Below, piece after piece: positions 16,598-25,378 of a DNA stretch of 64,000 nt (positions are counted from its first letter, which is position 1; each line of letters opens with the position of its first letter). Where the stretch lies: NCBI RefSeq assembly GCF_042685105.1, contig NZ_JBHUMO010000056.1, positions 1-64,000 of the forward strand. Reading direction: 5' to 3'. Origin of the DNA: Enterococcus_G camelliae. GTDB lineage: Bacteria; Bacillota; Bacilli; Lactobacillales; Enterococcaceae. Both the position numbers and the translations under genes were made by a program. The notes beneath the pieces were generated by a model. The model made no database searches and had not been told where the DNA came from. It saw only the letters and a program-made list of their open reading frames with translations.

Positions 16598-17461
16598 ATG
16601 GACATTCAAGAACAATCCGATCAATTGATTCAGTATGGTCTTGACCAGCAGATGCAAGATTTGTATCTCTATGTGGATGAGCAAAACGGAGTAGCCAAGT
16701 TTCGCAAGAATGAGCAGATGTCTGTGTTTGCGACCTATTCAAGTCAAGAAGCACGCCAGATTATCTCCCGCTTTAAATTTTTGGGAGAAATGGACATTGG
16801 TGAAACCCGCAAGGCGCAATTAGGGGCCATTACGTATGATTTGCTTGAGCAATCGGTTCGCTTGCGCTTGTCAACGGTTGGAGATTATCGCGGCTATGAA
16901 TCTTTGGTAATTCGCTTTTTAACAAGTAAAGAATATGCGTATAGTTATGCACATGCGGCTGCATATGACGATCTGTTAGTAGATGTAGCGAATCAGCGAG
17001 GACTCTTTCTTTTCAGTGGTTCAACGGGTTCAGGGAAAACGACGTTAATGTATCATTTGGCCAAAAAGATGGGTGGCCAAGTTATTACGATTGAAGATCC
17101 AGTTGAAATTGAAGAACCGACATTTTTGCAGTTGCAGACCAATGACAAGATTGGTCAAACCTACGATCAATTAATCAAACTTTCTTTGCGTCATCGACCA
17201 GATCTCTTATTGATTGGTGAAATCAGAGATAGTTTGACTGCTCATGCAGCCATCCGAGCAGCTTTAACTGGACATCAAGTGTTCGCGACGGTTCATGCAA
17301 AGGGAAAGCAAGAGACAGTCACCCGATTACTGGAACTTGGTTGCAGTCAATGGGAAGTGGATAATTGTTTAAGAGGCATCATTTATCAGAAGTTACTGAC
17401 CACGGATACCGGAATGACACCTGTGATTGATTATCAGCCGTATGAAAGAGAGCGTATATAA
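16598..17461 (+). CDS. comGA: Competence pseudopilus assembly ATPase ComGA
   Basis: Secretion/traffic ATPase that powers assembly of the competence pseudopilus for DNA uptake. The 287 residues show Walker A GSTGSGKTT (141-149), the Asp box ITIEDPVEIEEP, the Walker B stretch RPDLLLIGEIRD and the His box TVHAKG. It is somewhat shorter than the Bacillus protein (about 350) but all catalytic motifs are present. GGAGGG precedes the ATG. It heads the seven-gene comG operon. The 157 bases upstream carry no promoter match I can name. Confidence 0.95.
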   Translation: MDIQEQSDQLIQYGLDQQMQDLYLYVDEQNGVAKFRKNEQMSVFATYSSQEARQIISRFKFLGEMDIGETRKAQLGAITYDLLEQSVRLRLSTVGDYRGYESLVIRFLTSKEYAYSYAHAAAYDDLLVDVANQRGLFLFSGSTGSGKTTLMYHLAKKMGGQVITIEDPVEIEEPTFLQLQTNDKIGQTYDQLIKLSLRHRPDLLLIGEIRDSLTAHAAIRAALTGHQVFATVHAKGKQETVTRLLELGCSQWEVDNCLRGIIYQKLLTTDTGMTPVIDYQPYERERI

Positions 17462-18494
17462 AGTGAAAAAACAACGAGTTCCTTCCAAAAGAATTCAACA
17501 AAAACAAGTGACGCTCTTTTTAAATATGTTGTTGTTACTGCTAAAAAATGGCTTCGGGCTACAAGAAAGTATGGATATTATGGAGAGAAGCAAACAACTC
17601 TCCCCTTTGATGATGCAGAATTTTCAAGCGGTTTTAGTACGAGGCGAGAGCCTAGCCATGTGCTTTCAAGTGATTGGCTGTACGAATAAAGAAGTGAGTC
17701 AAGTATATTTCGCAACAGTACATGGGAATGTTACGCAAACATTAGCAACGATTGTTGATCAAAGAAAACGACTGGCCAAACAAAAACAAGAGCTGTTAAA
17801 AGCAAGTGCCTATCCGCTTGCATTGGTCGCGATGGTTCTCTTTTTATTGATTGGTATGAACGTCTTTTTCTTACCACAACTACTAATGACCAATATGATT
17901 TCTCGCGATCATTGGGGTGTGCGGTTTATTCAATATGCACCAATTAGCGTCCTGCTTGTAAGTTGTCTGGGTGTCCTGGGCTATTTGGGAACGAAAAGAA
18001 CCTTCAATAACATTTCAGGAATAAAAAAAGCTACTTTTTTTTGCAAACTGCCTTTTGTCGGCTCACTGTATTCGATGTATCAAACAAGCTATTTTTCAAT
18101 GGAGTGGGGACAACTATATACACAAGGACTTGAGAGCAAACAATTATTAGCGTGTATGCATGAATTACCTAAGAATACCATCATGTATGAAATGGCTGTC
18201 GCAATGAAGGAACGGTTTTTGGTAGGGGACTCATTTTCTGAAATGATTCAAACCTATCCATTTCTGATGCCGGAAGTTGCAGTCATTATCTACCAAGGTG
18301 AGCGCACGGGAAGATTGGGAGAAGAATTGTTGGTTTATAGTCAAATCGTCTTGGCACAATTTGCTGAAAGAAGTGAACGATTGTTGAAATGGGTCCAACC
18401 CATCTTGTTTTGTTTGATTGCCTGTCTAGTCATCAGTATGTATGCAGCAATGTTGTTACCAATGTATCAAAACATAGGAGGAGATTTATTTTGA
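17442..18494 (+). CDS. comGB: Competence pseudopilus membrane protein ComGB
   Basis: GspF/PilC-family inner-membrane platform of the competence pseudopilus. The protein has two GspF domains: helical cytoplasmic parts (LLLLLKNGFGLQESMDIM; LLACMHELPKNTIMYEM) and three hydrophobic segments around 125-145, 165-190 and 320-345. The start is uncertain: ATG 17442 overlaps comGA by 20 bases, and GTG 17463 gives a slightly shorter protein with a weak AGAGAG site. The stop overlaps the comGC start. Confidence 0.92.
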   Translation: MKESVYKVKKQRVPSKRIQQKQVTLFLNMLLLLLKNGFGLQESMDIMERSKQLSPLMMQNFQAVLVRGESLAMCFQVIGCTNKEVSQVYFATVHGNVTQTLATIVDQRKRLAKQKQELLKASAYPLALVAMVLFLLIGMNVFFLPQLLMTNMISRDHWGVRFIQYAPISVLLVSCLGVLGYLGTKRTFNNISGIKKATFFCKLPFVGSLYSMYQTSYFSMEWGQLYTQGLESKQLLACMHELPKNTIMYEMAVAMKERFLVGDSFSEMIQTYPFLMPEVAVIIYQGERTGRLGEELLVYSQIVLAQFAERSERLLKWVQPILFCLIACLVISMYAAMLLPMYQNIGGDLF

Positions 18495-18694
18495 AAAAAA
18501 AGACGAAAAAGTATGAAGGTTTCACGTTAGTCGAGGTCATGATTGTCCTATTTATTATCGCTGCCTTAGCAATAATTCTTCTACCAAATATCATGAATCA
18601 GTCAAAAAAAGCTCAGGACACGAAACAAAAAATTGAGCAAAAAATGACGGATACAAACAAAGAACTCGAGACATGGACAAGCATCAATGAGTAA
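18491..18694 (+). CDS. comGC: Competence major pseudopilin ComGC, short form
   Basis: Type IV pilin-like major pseudopilin. The TTG start overlaps the comGB stop and is preceded by AGGAGGA. The prepilin signal is KKYEGFTLVEVMIVLF, cut by ComC after Gly, with Glu5 of the mature protein present. The protein has only 67 residues, whereas ComGC proteins are usually close to 100. The missing part is the C-terminal region after the first helix. No other frame continues the usual C-terminal sequence, because comGD starts within the last eight bases. Confidence 0.85.
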   Translation: MKKKTKKYEGFTLVEVMIVLFIIAALAIILLPNIMNQSKKAQDTKQKIEQKMTDTNKELETWTSINE

Positions 18695-19133
18695 AATTGG
18701 GCACCAAATACGAGGATTCACGCTTATTGAGACTTGTGTCGCACTGATAATTTTTTTAAGTGTTGTTTCTTTAAGTTCGTATCAATTCAACGATACAAGA
18801 GATGCATTACTAGCAGGCCAGTTCTTCCAAAATTTCGAACGGGAAGTGAAGATTCAGCAACAACGAGCAATGATTCTCGGCAAAACGACAGCCATACAAT
18901 ATAGCAATCGCTCATTTCTATTTATGGAAGGGAACACGGCCAAACGCATGCCTTTGCCGAAGAATGTTTCGCTATTGGTCACGACATTTGTGGAATTTCG
19001 TTTTAAGGGATGGACTGGGAATACCAATACAACGATGACGTTGCCCTTTTCATGGAGCGAAGGTGGAAAAACAAAACGAGTCACCTACACATTTAAATTT
19101 GGAAGTGGTAATTTTGAAAAACATGTTCCATAA
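18687..19133 (+). CDS. comGD: Competence minor pseudopilin ComGD
   Basis: 148 residues with a type IV prepilin N-terminus (RGFTLIETCVALIIFLSVVS) and a C-terminal beta-rich domain. The cleavage Gly and the Glu at mature position 5 are present. The gene overlaps comGC by eight bases and comGE by 20. ComGD is one of the minor pseudopilins needed to start the pilus; assignment rests mostly on position and the N-terminal motif. Confidence 0.88.
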   Translation: MSKIGHQIRGFTLIETCVALIIFLSVVSLSSYQFNDTRDALLAGQFFQNFEREVKIQQQRAMILGKTTAIQYSNRSFLFMEGNTAKRMPLPKNVSLLVTTFVEFRFKGWTGNTNTTMTLPFSWSEGGKTKRVTYTFKFGSGNFEKHVP

Positions 19134-19404
19134 AGGTTTTATCGCAGCGGAGGGCTTTATTAGTTTATTTTTACTGTCAGTTTGTTTGATTCCAATTTTT
19201 CAACTTTGTTCAACGTGGTTGGAAGCAAGTAAAAAAGAGCAAGCCAAGATTGAAATGAATTGCGTGTTGTTTGAAGCAGTACTCACTCAAAGTAGTCAAT
19301 CCTCACAATATACCATTCAATTGTCAAAGGAACGTGCAAGTATTTATCTAGGAAGTGATCAGGTTGAAGTTTACCAAACAGATGAATGGATTCATGCTGA
19401 TTGA
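19114..19404 (+). CDS. comGE: Competence minor pseudopilin ComGE
   Basis: About 96 residues from a TTG codon lying 8 bases after GGAAG; an in-frame ATG at 19123 is an alternative. The N-terminal hydrophobic helix follows HKGFIAAEGFISLFLL, a degenerate prepilin motif with the Glu shifted relative to GFTLIE. Family assignment comes from its place between comGD and comGF. It overlaps both neighbours. Confidence 0.75.
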   Translation: MKNMFHKGFIAAEGFISLFLLSVCLIPIFQLCSTWLEASKKEQAKIEMNCVLFEAVLTQSSQSSQYTIQLSKERASIYLGSDQVEVYQTDEWIHAD

Positions 19405-19855
19405 AGGAGTCATTCTCCTATTTTTAACGCTCTTCATTTTGACAATTAGTAATCAAGTGTTTCATTATGTGTATGCCGTTCAGCCTCATTTATACCAAAG
19501 GCGCGAGCAAGAATGGGCGATTTTCCTCATTTATTTAGAAGAGAATGTCAACAACTGCCAAAATGTAGTGTTAACGAACAGCGGGGTTTCATTAGAAATT
19601 TTGGAAGATCCCAAGCAACCAATTGATCAACGAAAGTGGATTAATGTAGAAATTAAAAAAGGGGCCAATCAACGTGTGATTTTCTCAAAAAAAGGAGGAA
19701 CGTGGATTGTGCTAACCAAAGTGAGGCGAGTTAATTATTCATTACAAAATGAAATATTGACCGTAAAAGCAACTTTTGAGGATGGCGAGGTGAAAAGCAG
19801 TCGAATCAAATTGGCACAAATCAAAACAGGGAAGTTTGTTGGTGGTAGCGATTAG
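19364..19855 (+). CDS. comGF: Competence minor pseudopilin ComGF
   Basis: About 163 residues from a TTG codon 8 bases after GGAAG; GTG 19355 or ATG 19382 are also possible. The N-terminus MNGFMLIEGVILLFLTLFI is a prepilin signal with Gly-Phe and Glu5. The rest is soluble and resembles ComGF in length and in the pattern of hydrophobic strands (IYLEENVNNCQNV; VNYSLQNEILTVKATF). It overlaps comGE by 41 bases and comGG by a few bases. Confidence 0.85.
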   Translation: MKFTKQMNGFMLIEGVILLFLTLFILTISNQVFHYVYAVQPHLYQRREQEWAIFLIYLEENVNNCQNVVLTNSGVSLEILEDPKQPIDQRKWINVEIKKGANQRVIFSKKGGTWIVLTKVRRVNYSLQNEILTVKATFEDGEVKSSRIKLAQIKTGKFVGGSD

Positions 19856-20204
19856 TCTGCTTTTTTTCCTCTTAACATTTTTGTATATGGTGCGATCGAG
19901 TGCCCACTATGCCAAAGCATCGCGTGAATTAATTGCTTATAATTATCAGTTACGTATTATGGAAGAACTTTTTCTACAAAAATATGAAAAGCAGTTATTA
20001 TCTGCTCAACCGGGAGTGAATGGAACGATTCAATACAATCTTGGAGAGATTCGATTTAAGACAACTACCACATATATTGAATATACGATTGTGGCAAACA
20101 GTCGTGTTTATCATCAAAGAACAATTGCTCGAAGTGAGGAAGCAAAAGAAGCAAAGGAATTGCATGAAACAGCAGTGAAAAAAACAGTTTCTGAAAAAAA
20201 ATAA
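19842..20204 (+). CDS. comGG: Competence minor pseudopilin ComGG
   Basis: About 120 residues from a GTG 7 bases after AGGGAAG. One N-terminal membrane segment (AISLLFFLLTFLYMV) is followed by a soluble, lysine- and glutamate-rich tail. ComGG proteins are poorly conserved and usually lack the strict GFTLIE motif, as here. The call rests on its place as the last gene of the comG operon, just before a terminator. Confidence 0.75.
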   Translation: MVAISLLFFLLTFLYMVRSSAHYAKASRELIAYNYQLRIMEELFLQKYEKQLLSAQPGVNGTIQYNLGEIRFKTTTTYIEYTIVANSRVYHQRTIARSEEAKEAKELHETAVKKTVSEKK

Positions 20205-20214
20205 TACAGTAACG

Positions 20215-20250
20215 AAAGAACGTCATCCGGAAATAGGAACGTTCTTTTTT
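20215..20250 (+). terminator. comG operon terminator
   Basis: Arms AAGAACGT / AACGTTCTT around a 14-base loop, followed by TTTTTT, just after comGG. Confidence 0.85.
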
Positions 20251-20428
20251 AATGCTTTGTACATCAATTCACAGGATATAGTGGTATTTAGTGATGCAAG
20301 TTATTTTATTTAGCATAAAGGTAGAATTCAATGAAAAGCTTTGCATCTAGCCAGTTGATTATTTAGAATAAATCATTTAGAATTATACAGGTGAAAGTAG
20401 TGTTATAGTATTTGAAATGAGGGGTCAG

Positions 20429-21454
20429 ATGACGATAAAAAAAGTTGAAGAGAGTTTCTCACGAAATCTAACTGCGGTTCAATTGTTGCAAAATGCACTA
20501 TCATCATCATTCATTGATGCATATGTTGAGCATGTGGAGAATCTTGTAGACGACTATCAAGTTCGCGTGATTGATGGTGTTCCGGATGAGAAATCAGTTA
20601 AGCGATTACAAGAAATTTATCAACAGTTAGCTACCGAACAGCTGACACCCGAAGAAATTCGCAAGGTGTCTCAACTTGTTTTACTGAAAGGAACTCAGAC
20701 GGAGCCGTTGCAACCAAATCATCAATTAACACCCGATGGCATAGGCTTTTTGTTTATTTATCTAATCGAACAACTCTATCCTAGAAAAGAGAAACCCCTA
20801 ACGATTCTTGATGTAACTGTGGGAATGGGCAATCTTTTACTGACCATTATCAATAATTTGCGTATAGCAGGTTATCAGTCAATCAAAGGCGTAGGTGTCG
20901 ATAATGATGAAACGCTATTGGGAGTGGCAGCAGCGACGAGTTCATGGATGGGTGAAACGTTGACTTTGTTCCATCAAGATGGACTACAAGCGATGTTACT
21001 TGAACCAATGGATGTAGCGGTAGCTGATTTGCCGGTGGGTTATTATCCCGATGATGAGCGAGCTAGTGAGTTTATGATGAGCGTCTCGCAAGAACATAGT
21101 TATGCACACCATTTGCTAATGGAACAAAGCATGCGTTATGTCAAAGAATCCGGCTATGGTCTTTTTCTACTCCCAACGAATTTTTTGCAAACAGATCAGA
21201 GTCATGTAGTAAAAAAATGGTTGCAGGAGCGGGTATTCTTGCAAGGAATTATTGAATTGCCTGATGAATTATTCAAGCAAGATACCTCTCGTAAGAGCAT
21301 CGTAATTGTACAAAATAGAAATGAGCACACGAATCAGGTTCCAGAAGTACTTCTAGCAAAACTAGGTAGTTTAAGTAACCCAAAAAGTATTCAAGCGTTC
21401 TTTACTCAATTTGAAACATGGTTACAAGAAAACAAAAAAGAAATCAAGGATTAA
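20429..21454 (+). CDS. Class I SAM-dependent methyltransferase (N6-adenine DNA methylase-like, YtxK type)
   Basis: The 341 residues carry a Rossmann methyltransferase domain. The SAM-binding stretch is LDVTVGMGNLLLTII and the catalytic-type motif is ADLPVGYYP, in place of the NPPY of true N6-adenine methylases. The C-terminal half has GLFLLPTNFLQ and a helical end. This gene sits between comG and ackA in many Lactobacillales and Bacillus genomes. No restriction partner is nearby, so a restriction-modification role is unlikely; substrate unknown. The start follows GAGGGGTC. Confidence 0.85.
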   Translation: MTIKKVEESFSRNLTAVQLLQNALSSSFIDAYVEHVENLVDDYQVRVIDGVPDEKSVKRLQEIYQQLATEQLTPEEIRKVSQLVLLKGTQTEPLQPNHQLTPDGIGFLFIYLIEQLYPRKEKPLTILDVTVGMGNLLLTIINNLRIAGYQSIKGVGVDNDETLLGVAAATSSWMGETLTLFHQDGLQAMLLEPMDVAVADLPVGYYPDDERASEFMMSVSQEHSYAHHLLMEQSMRYVKESGYGLFLLPTNFLQTDQSHVVKKWLQERVFLQGIIELPDELFKQDTSRKSIVIVQNRNEHTNQVPEVLLAKLGSLSNPKSIQAFFTQFETWLQENKKEIKD

Positions 21455-21485
21455 ATGAACTTAATGAAAGAAATGAGGAAACCAC

Positions 21486-22682
21486 ATGTCAAAAACAATC
21501 GCAATTAACGCAGGTAGTTCTAGTTTAAAATGGCAATTGTACGAAATGCCTGAAGAAACAGTTATCGCTAAAGGTCTAGTAGAAAGAATTGGAATTACTG
21601 ATTCAATCTTCACTGTAAAATATGGTGATGGTCAAAAATACGAAGTTGTTACAGATATTCCTGATCATGAGATTGCAGTCAAAATGTTACTTGATCAATT
21701 AATTGAGTTAAATATCTTAAAATCGTATGATGAAATTACAGGCGTTGGCCACCGTGTCGTTCATGGAGGAGAATATTTTGATAAGTCAGTGATTATTGAT
21801 GATGATGTGATTGCAAAAATTGAGGAAGTAGCAGTCTTTGCACCATTGCATAACCCTGCACATTTAATGGGAATCCGCGCCTTCAAACATTTATTGCCAA
21901 ATATCATTAGTGTGGCCGTTTTTGATACAGCTTTCCATGCCAATATGCCACGTGAAGCTTACTTATATAGTGTACCACTCTCTTATTATAATGATTATAA
22001 GGTTCGTAAATATGGAGCGCATGGAACAAGCCATCGGTACGTTTCACAAAGAGCAGCTGACATTTTAGGAAAACCAGTAGAAGACCTAAAAATTATTACT
22101 TGTCACTTGGGAAATGGTGGCTCGATTACAGCTGTGAAAGAAGGAAAATCGGTCGATACATCTATGGGATTCACACCATTAGCTGGGATTACCATGGGAA
22201 CACGCTCAGGAGATATTGATGCAGCAGTGTTACCATATTTAATGAAAAAACTAGACATTGATATCGATGAAATGTTAAATATTCTAAACAAAAAATCCGG
22301 CTTATTAGGTTTAACGGATGGTCTTTCAAGTGATATGCGTGACTTACAAGCAAATGCAGACAAAGAAGAAGTGAAAGTAGCGCTAGAAATTTATTACGAT
22401 CGAATTCGCAAATACATTGGTAGCTACTTTGCAGTTATGGATGGAGCAGATGCGATTGTCTTTACTGCGGGTATTGGCGAAAATTCTTCTTCTGTTCGTT
22501 CAGAAATTATCAAAGGTCTTTCTTGGTTTGGTATTGAATTGGATGAAGCAGCGAATGCAAAATTTGGCGAACACGTTATTTCAACGAAAGATTCAAAAGT
22601 GAAGGTGTTATTGATACCAACGGATGAAGAGTTGATGATTGCACGTGACGTTGAAGCATTACGTTCAGAATCAAACGAATAG
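21486..22682 (+). CDS. ackA: Acetate kinase
   Basis: Converts acetyl phosphate and ADP to acetate and ATP, giving substrate-level energy during fermentation. The 398 residues match family length. Motifs: INAGSSSLKWQ at the N-terminus, GHRVVHGGE, FDTAFHANM, GAHGTSHRYV and TAGIGENSSSVR. GAAATGAGGAAACCAC precedes the ATG. A terminator lies downstream at 22756. Phosphotransacetylase is not in this window. Confidence 0.98.
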   Translation: MSKTIAINAGSSSLKWQLYEMPEETVIAKGLVERIGITDSIFTVKYGDGQKYEVVTDIPDHEIAVKMLLDQLIELNILKSYDEITGVGHRVVHGGEYFDKSVIIDDDVIAKIEEVAVFAPLHNPAHLMGIRAFKHLLPNIISVAVFDTAFHANMPREAYLYSVPLSYYNDYKVRKYGAHGTSHRYVSQRAADILGKPVEDLKIITCHLGNGGSITAVKEGKSVDTSMGFTPLAGITMGTRSGDIDAAVLPYLMKKLDIDIDEMLNILNKKSGLLGLTDGLSSDMRDLQANADKEEVKVALEIYYDRIRKYIGSYFAVMDGADAIVFTAGIGENSSSVRSEIIKGLSWFGIELDEAANAKFGEHVISTKDSKVKVLLIPTDEELMIARDVEALRSESNE

Positions 22683-22755
22683 AAATTATGAGCACCAATA
22701 AACGTAACTAAAAACGGACTTTTAAGAGGAATGGTTCATCTAAAAGTTAGCTGTT

Positions 22756-22788
22756 GAGAGAGTGGAGAATTCGCACTCTCTTTTTTTT
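22756..22788 (+). terminator. ackA terminator
   Basis: Arms GAGAGTG / CACTCTC followed by eight T. Confidence 0.85.
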
Positions 22789-22897
22789 GTAGCATGTTTG
22801 TATGGCATCTTACAGAATCGTCACATGTTCGAGATATGTTGTTCTTTTTGAAAGAAATACGATAGACTAAATGAAAAGAAGAAAAAGGAGGCACCAA

Positions 22898-23668
22898 ATG
22901 ATAGAGATTCAGCAATTAAATAAGCAGTATGGCACAAAAATGGCGTTAAAAAATTTAAATTTAACTATACCTGAAGGCAAAATTTTTGGTTTTTTAGGGC
23001 ACAATGGAGCAGGCAAATCAACAACCATTAAAAGTATGGTTAGTATTATCGAACCCACATCTGGAAATATTTTTTTTGATGGGCAGTCATTGACTGAAAA
23101 TCGAGAAGCAATCAAAAAAAGAATCGGCTATGTCGCTGACTCACCAGATTTATTTTTGCAGCTAACGGCTGGTGAATATTGGAACCTTCTAGCTGAGGCT
23201 TATGAAATTGACAAGAATCAACGGAGTATCAGGTTGAATGAGTTAATGGATGTATTTGAGATGGCTTCTCACCAAGAAGAAACGATCGCAAGTTTCTCAC
23301 ATGGTATGCGCCAAAAAACGATGATTATTGGAGCCCTTTATTCTGATCCAGATATTTGGATTTTAGATGAACCATTACAAGGCCTAGATCCGCAAGCAGC
23401 ATTTAATTTAAAAGAAATGATGAAAAAACATACCGAAAAAGGCAAAACAGTTGTTTTTTCTACCCATGTGTTAGATAGTGCCCAACAACTTTGCGATGAG
23501 TTAGCTATTTTAAAACAAGGGGAATTATTATATAACGGGACAGTCGCTGATTTATTGTTGACGGCGCCAAATCAATCCCTTGAAGCCATTTATTTAAATA
23601 TGACAGGCAAAAAAGAAAGTGAAGCAACCATTGACGCCTTGGAAAATGGAGGCGAGGTGCATGATTAG
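22898..23668 (+). CDS. ABC transporter ATP-binding protein (ABC-2 export type)
   Basis: 256-residue ATPase with Walker A GHNGAGKST, signature FSHGMRQK, Walker B IWILDEPLQGLD and STHVLDSAQQLCD. It is similar in style to EcsA. The ATG follows AAAGGAGG. The permease gene starts eight bases before this stop, so the pair is translationally coupled and makes one exporter. The substrate is unknown and no resistance or bacteriocin gene sits next to it. Confidence 0.9.
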   Translation: MIEIQQLNKQYGTKMALKNLNLTIPEGKIFGFLGHNGAGKSTTIKSMVSIIEPTSGNIFFDGQSLTENREAIKKRIGYVADSPDLFLQLTAGEYWNLLAEAYEIDKNQRSIRLNELMDVFEMASHQEETIASFSHGMRQKTMIIGALYSDPDIWILDEPLQGLDPQAAFNLKEMMKKHTEKGKTVVFSTHVLDSAQQLCDELAILKQGELLYNGTVADLLLTAPNQSLEAIYLNMTGKKESEATIDALENGGEVHD

Positions 23669-25247
23669 TTCACAGCTGAAAGCATTAATGAACGTCAATC
23701 TTTTGTTTATTAATCCACAAGTAACGGAACGTGCACGCAAAAAAGGCAAGCAAGGGAAGCAATTAACACGGTATATTGTTCAACAGTATCTGTTGTCGAT
23801 GGTGGTTTTTCTAGGCATTTATGGACTATCAATGCTTAGCATAGACTTTTCAAAAAATGTTGGTTTTTTCACTTTTTATATGGGATTATTTAGTATTCTA
23901 GCTTTGTCACAAGGCATATCAACAGTGTATAATGTTTTTTTTGAAAGCCAAGATTTAGCGGGCTATTTGCCACTCCCTTTTCGTCAAAGAGAGATTTTTC
24001 TGGCGAAAATGTTGATTGTTGCACTGTCGATTGTCCCTTTCATCTTACCTTTGCTCTTGATGTATTTTTTGACAAGCTGGCGTTCGGGCGTAAATGTGTT
24101 GCTTGCTGTCGTCTTAGCTATCATTTCATTTAGTCTTTTCTTAATGCTTACTTTTGAATTATGTAGTTTTCTCGTATTTGGTTTGACCAAAACAAAAGTA
24201 TTCAAGAAACATAAAAAACTAATGACCAGTTTGTTGCTGATTTTGTCAACACTGATTGCAGTATTGGGAATTTTGTTTATGAGCCAGCAATCCTCTTCTA
24301 CGATGACTGAAAACCAAGTGGATCGGACGGTCATCTCAGGGCTGTTACCCTTTTATTGGATGGTTAGCACTCCATTTCAGCTGAATGGATTGCTTTCATG
24401 GGGAGGCTTTCTAGGCATAATTGTGCTTGGTGTTTGGTTAATTAAGCAATTGATTTTACCAAAGTTGTATGAACAATTGCTCGATGCATCTCCAGGTATA
24501 ACGCACGAAAAGAGAAAGCAAAAAGTCAATCAGTCATTTATTCAGATGTTAGTCAATTACAACTTCCAACTAATGAAAGACCCAAATCTTTTGATGCAAG
24601 TGGTGACCAATTCATTATTGATGCCTCTTATTTTTATTATTAGTTTTGGTATTTCTGGTGGGGTAAGTGCTGCGCAACTTGATGCGAAATTTGCGATTGT
24701 ATTTTTGTTAGTTGGCATCTTCTTAGCTTATTTAATTGCAACACCATCCTCGTTTATTGCTTTAATTATTTCATTGGATAAACTTAATTTTCTCTATGTC
24801 AATGCGCTACCAATTAATCGTAAAATGTATTTGAAAGTGAAGTTTTGGATGGGCGTAGGTGTGCAAGTCATGCTGTTTTTGATTGCATCGATTGTCGCTT
24901 ATTTCTTATTCCATATTCCGTTGTCATTATTGGCAAGCATGCTAGTGGGTGGCATCATCTCTAGTTATGTTTTTAGTGAATATTACTTTTGGAGAGATTT
25001 TCGTTTGATGGATCTTTATTGGACCAATGTCAATCAACTTGTTACACGGGGATCGGGCACAACAGGGATGATTTTAAAAATGTTCGGTGGGTTAATTGGC
25101 GGTGGCATCTTGATTGGGTTGGCGACTTTTGGTGTATTGGTCTTTTCCGCATTTATTACCACTATCATCTTGTTGCTCTTGGTTATTTTGCTAACGGTTA
25201 TGGCGTTTGTTTTCTATCAACGGAAATACTGGCAGGCATTTGCCTAG
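23661..25247 (+). CDS. ABC-2 type transporter permease
   Basis: 528-residue integral membrane protein with about twelve hydrophobic segments, in two halves split by a polar cytoplasmic stretch (about 275-305, EKRKQKVNQSF). The ATG follows GGCGAGGTGC. It is the membrane partner of the preceding ATPase. Its length, twice that of the usual ABC-2 permease, suggests that one chain may supply both membrane halves; this is inference. Substrate unknown. Confidence 0.88.
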   Translation: MISSQLKALMNVNLLFINPQVTERARKKGKQGKQLTRYIVQQYLLSMVVFLGIYGLSMLSIDFSKNVGFFTFYMGLFSILALSQGISTVYNVFFESQDLAGYLPLPFRQREIFLAKMLIVALSIVPFILPLLLMYFLTSWRSGVNVLLAVVLAIISFSLFLMLTFELCSFLVFGLTKTKVFKKHKKLMTSLLLILSTLIAVLGILFMSQQSSSTMTENQVDRTVISGLLPFYWMVSTPFQLNGLLSWGGFLGIIVLGVWLIKQLILPKLYEQLLDASPGITHEKRKQKVNQSFIQMLVNYNFQLMKDPNLLMQVVTNSLLMPLIFIISFGISGGVSAAQLDAKFAIVFLLVGIFLAYLIATPSSFIALIISLDKLNFLYVNALPINRKMYLKVKFWMGVGVQVMLFLIASIVAYFLFHIPLSLLASMLVGGIISSYVFSEYYFWRDFRLMDLYWTNVNQLVTRGSGTTGMILKMFGGLIGGGILIGLATFGVLVFSAFITTIILLLLVILLTVMAFVFYQRKYWQAFA

Positions 25248-25286
25248 TACTAGTAGGTCAATGTGCTACCCTTAGACTGACGAAAT

Positions 25287-25378
25287 AAAAAAAACTAGTT
25301 GATGAACTGTAAAAATCCCCCAAAGTTAACTTTTTGGGCTAACTTTGGGGGATTGGTTCAAACGCAACTAGTTTTTTT
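25287..25378. terminator. Nested bidirectional terminator
   Basis: Outer arms AAAAAAAACTAGTTG / CAACTAGTTTTTTTT (25287-25301 and 25365-25378) and inner arms AATCCCCCAAAGTTA / TAACTTTGGGGGATT make two stacked hairpins between convergent genes. The stop codon of the stress-protein gene lies in the right outer arm. Confidence 0.85.

Noticed and set aside
18600..18700. Frameshift as the reason for short ComGC
   Set aside because: I read the other frames up to the comGD start and saw no continuation of the usual ComGC C-terminus.
25287..25378. Nested inverted repeats as a mobile element end
   Set aside because: Arms carry A and T runs and sit between convergent genes, which fits a bidirectional terminator.
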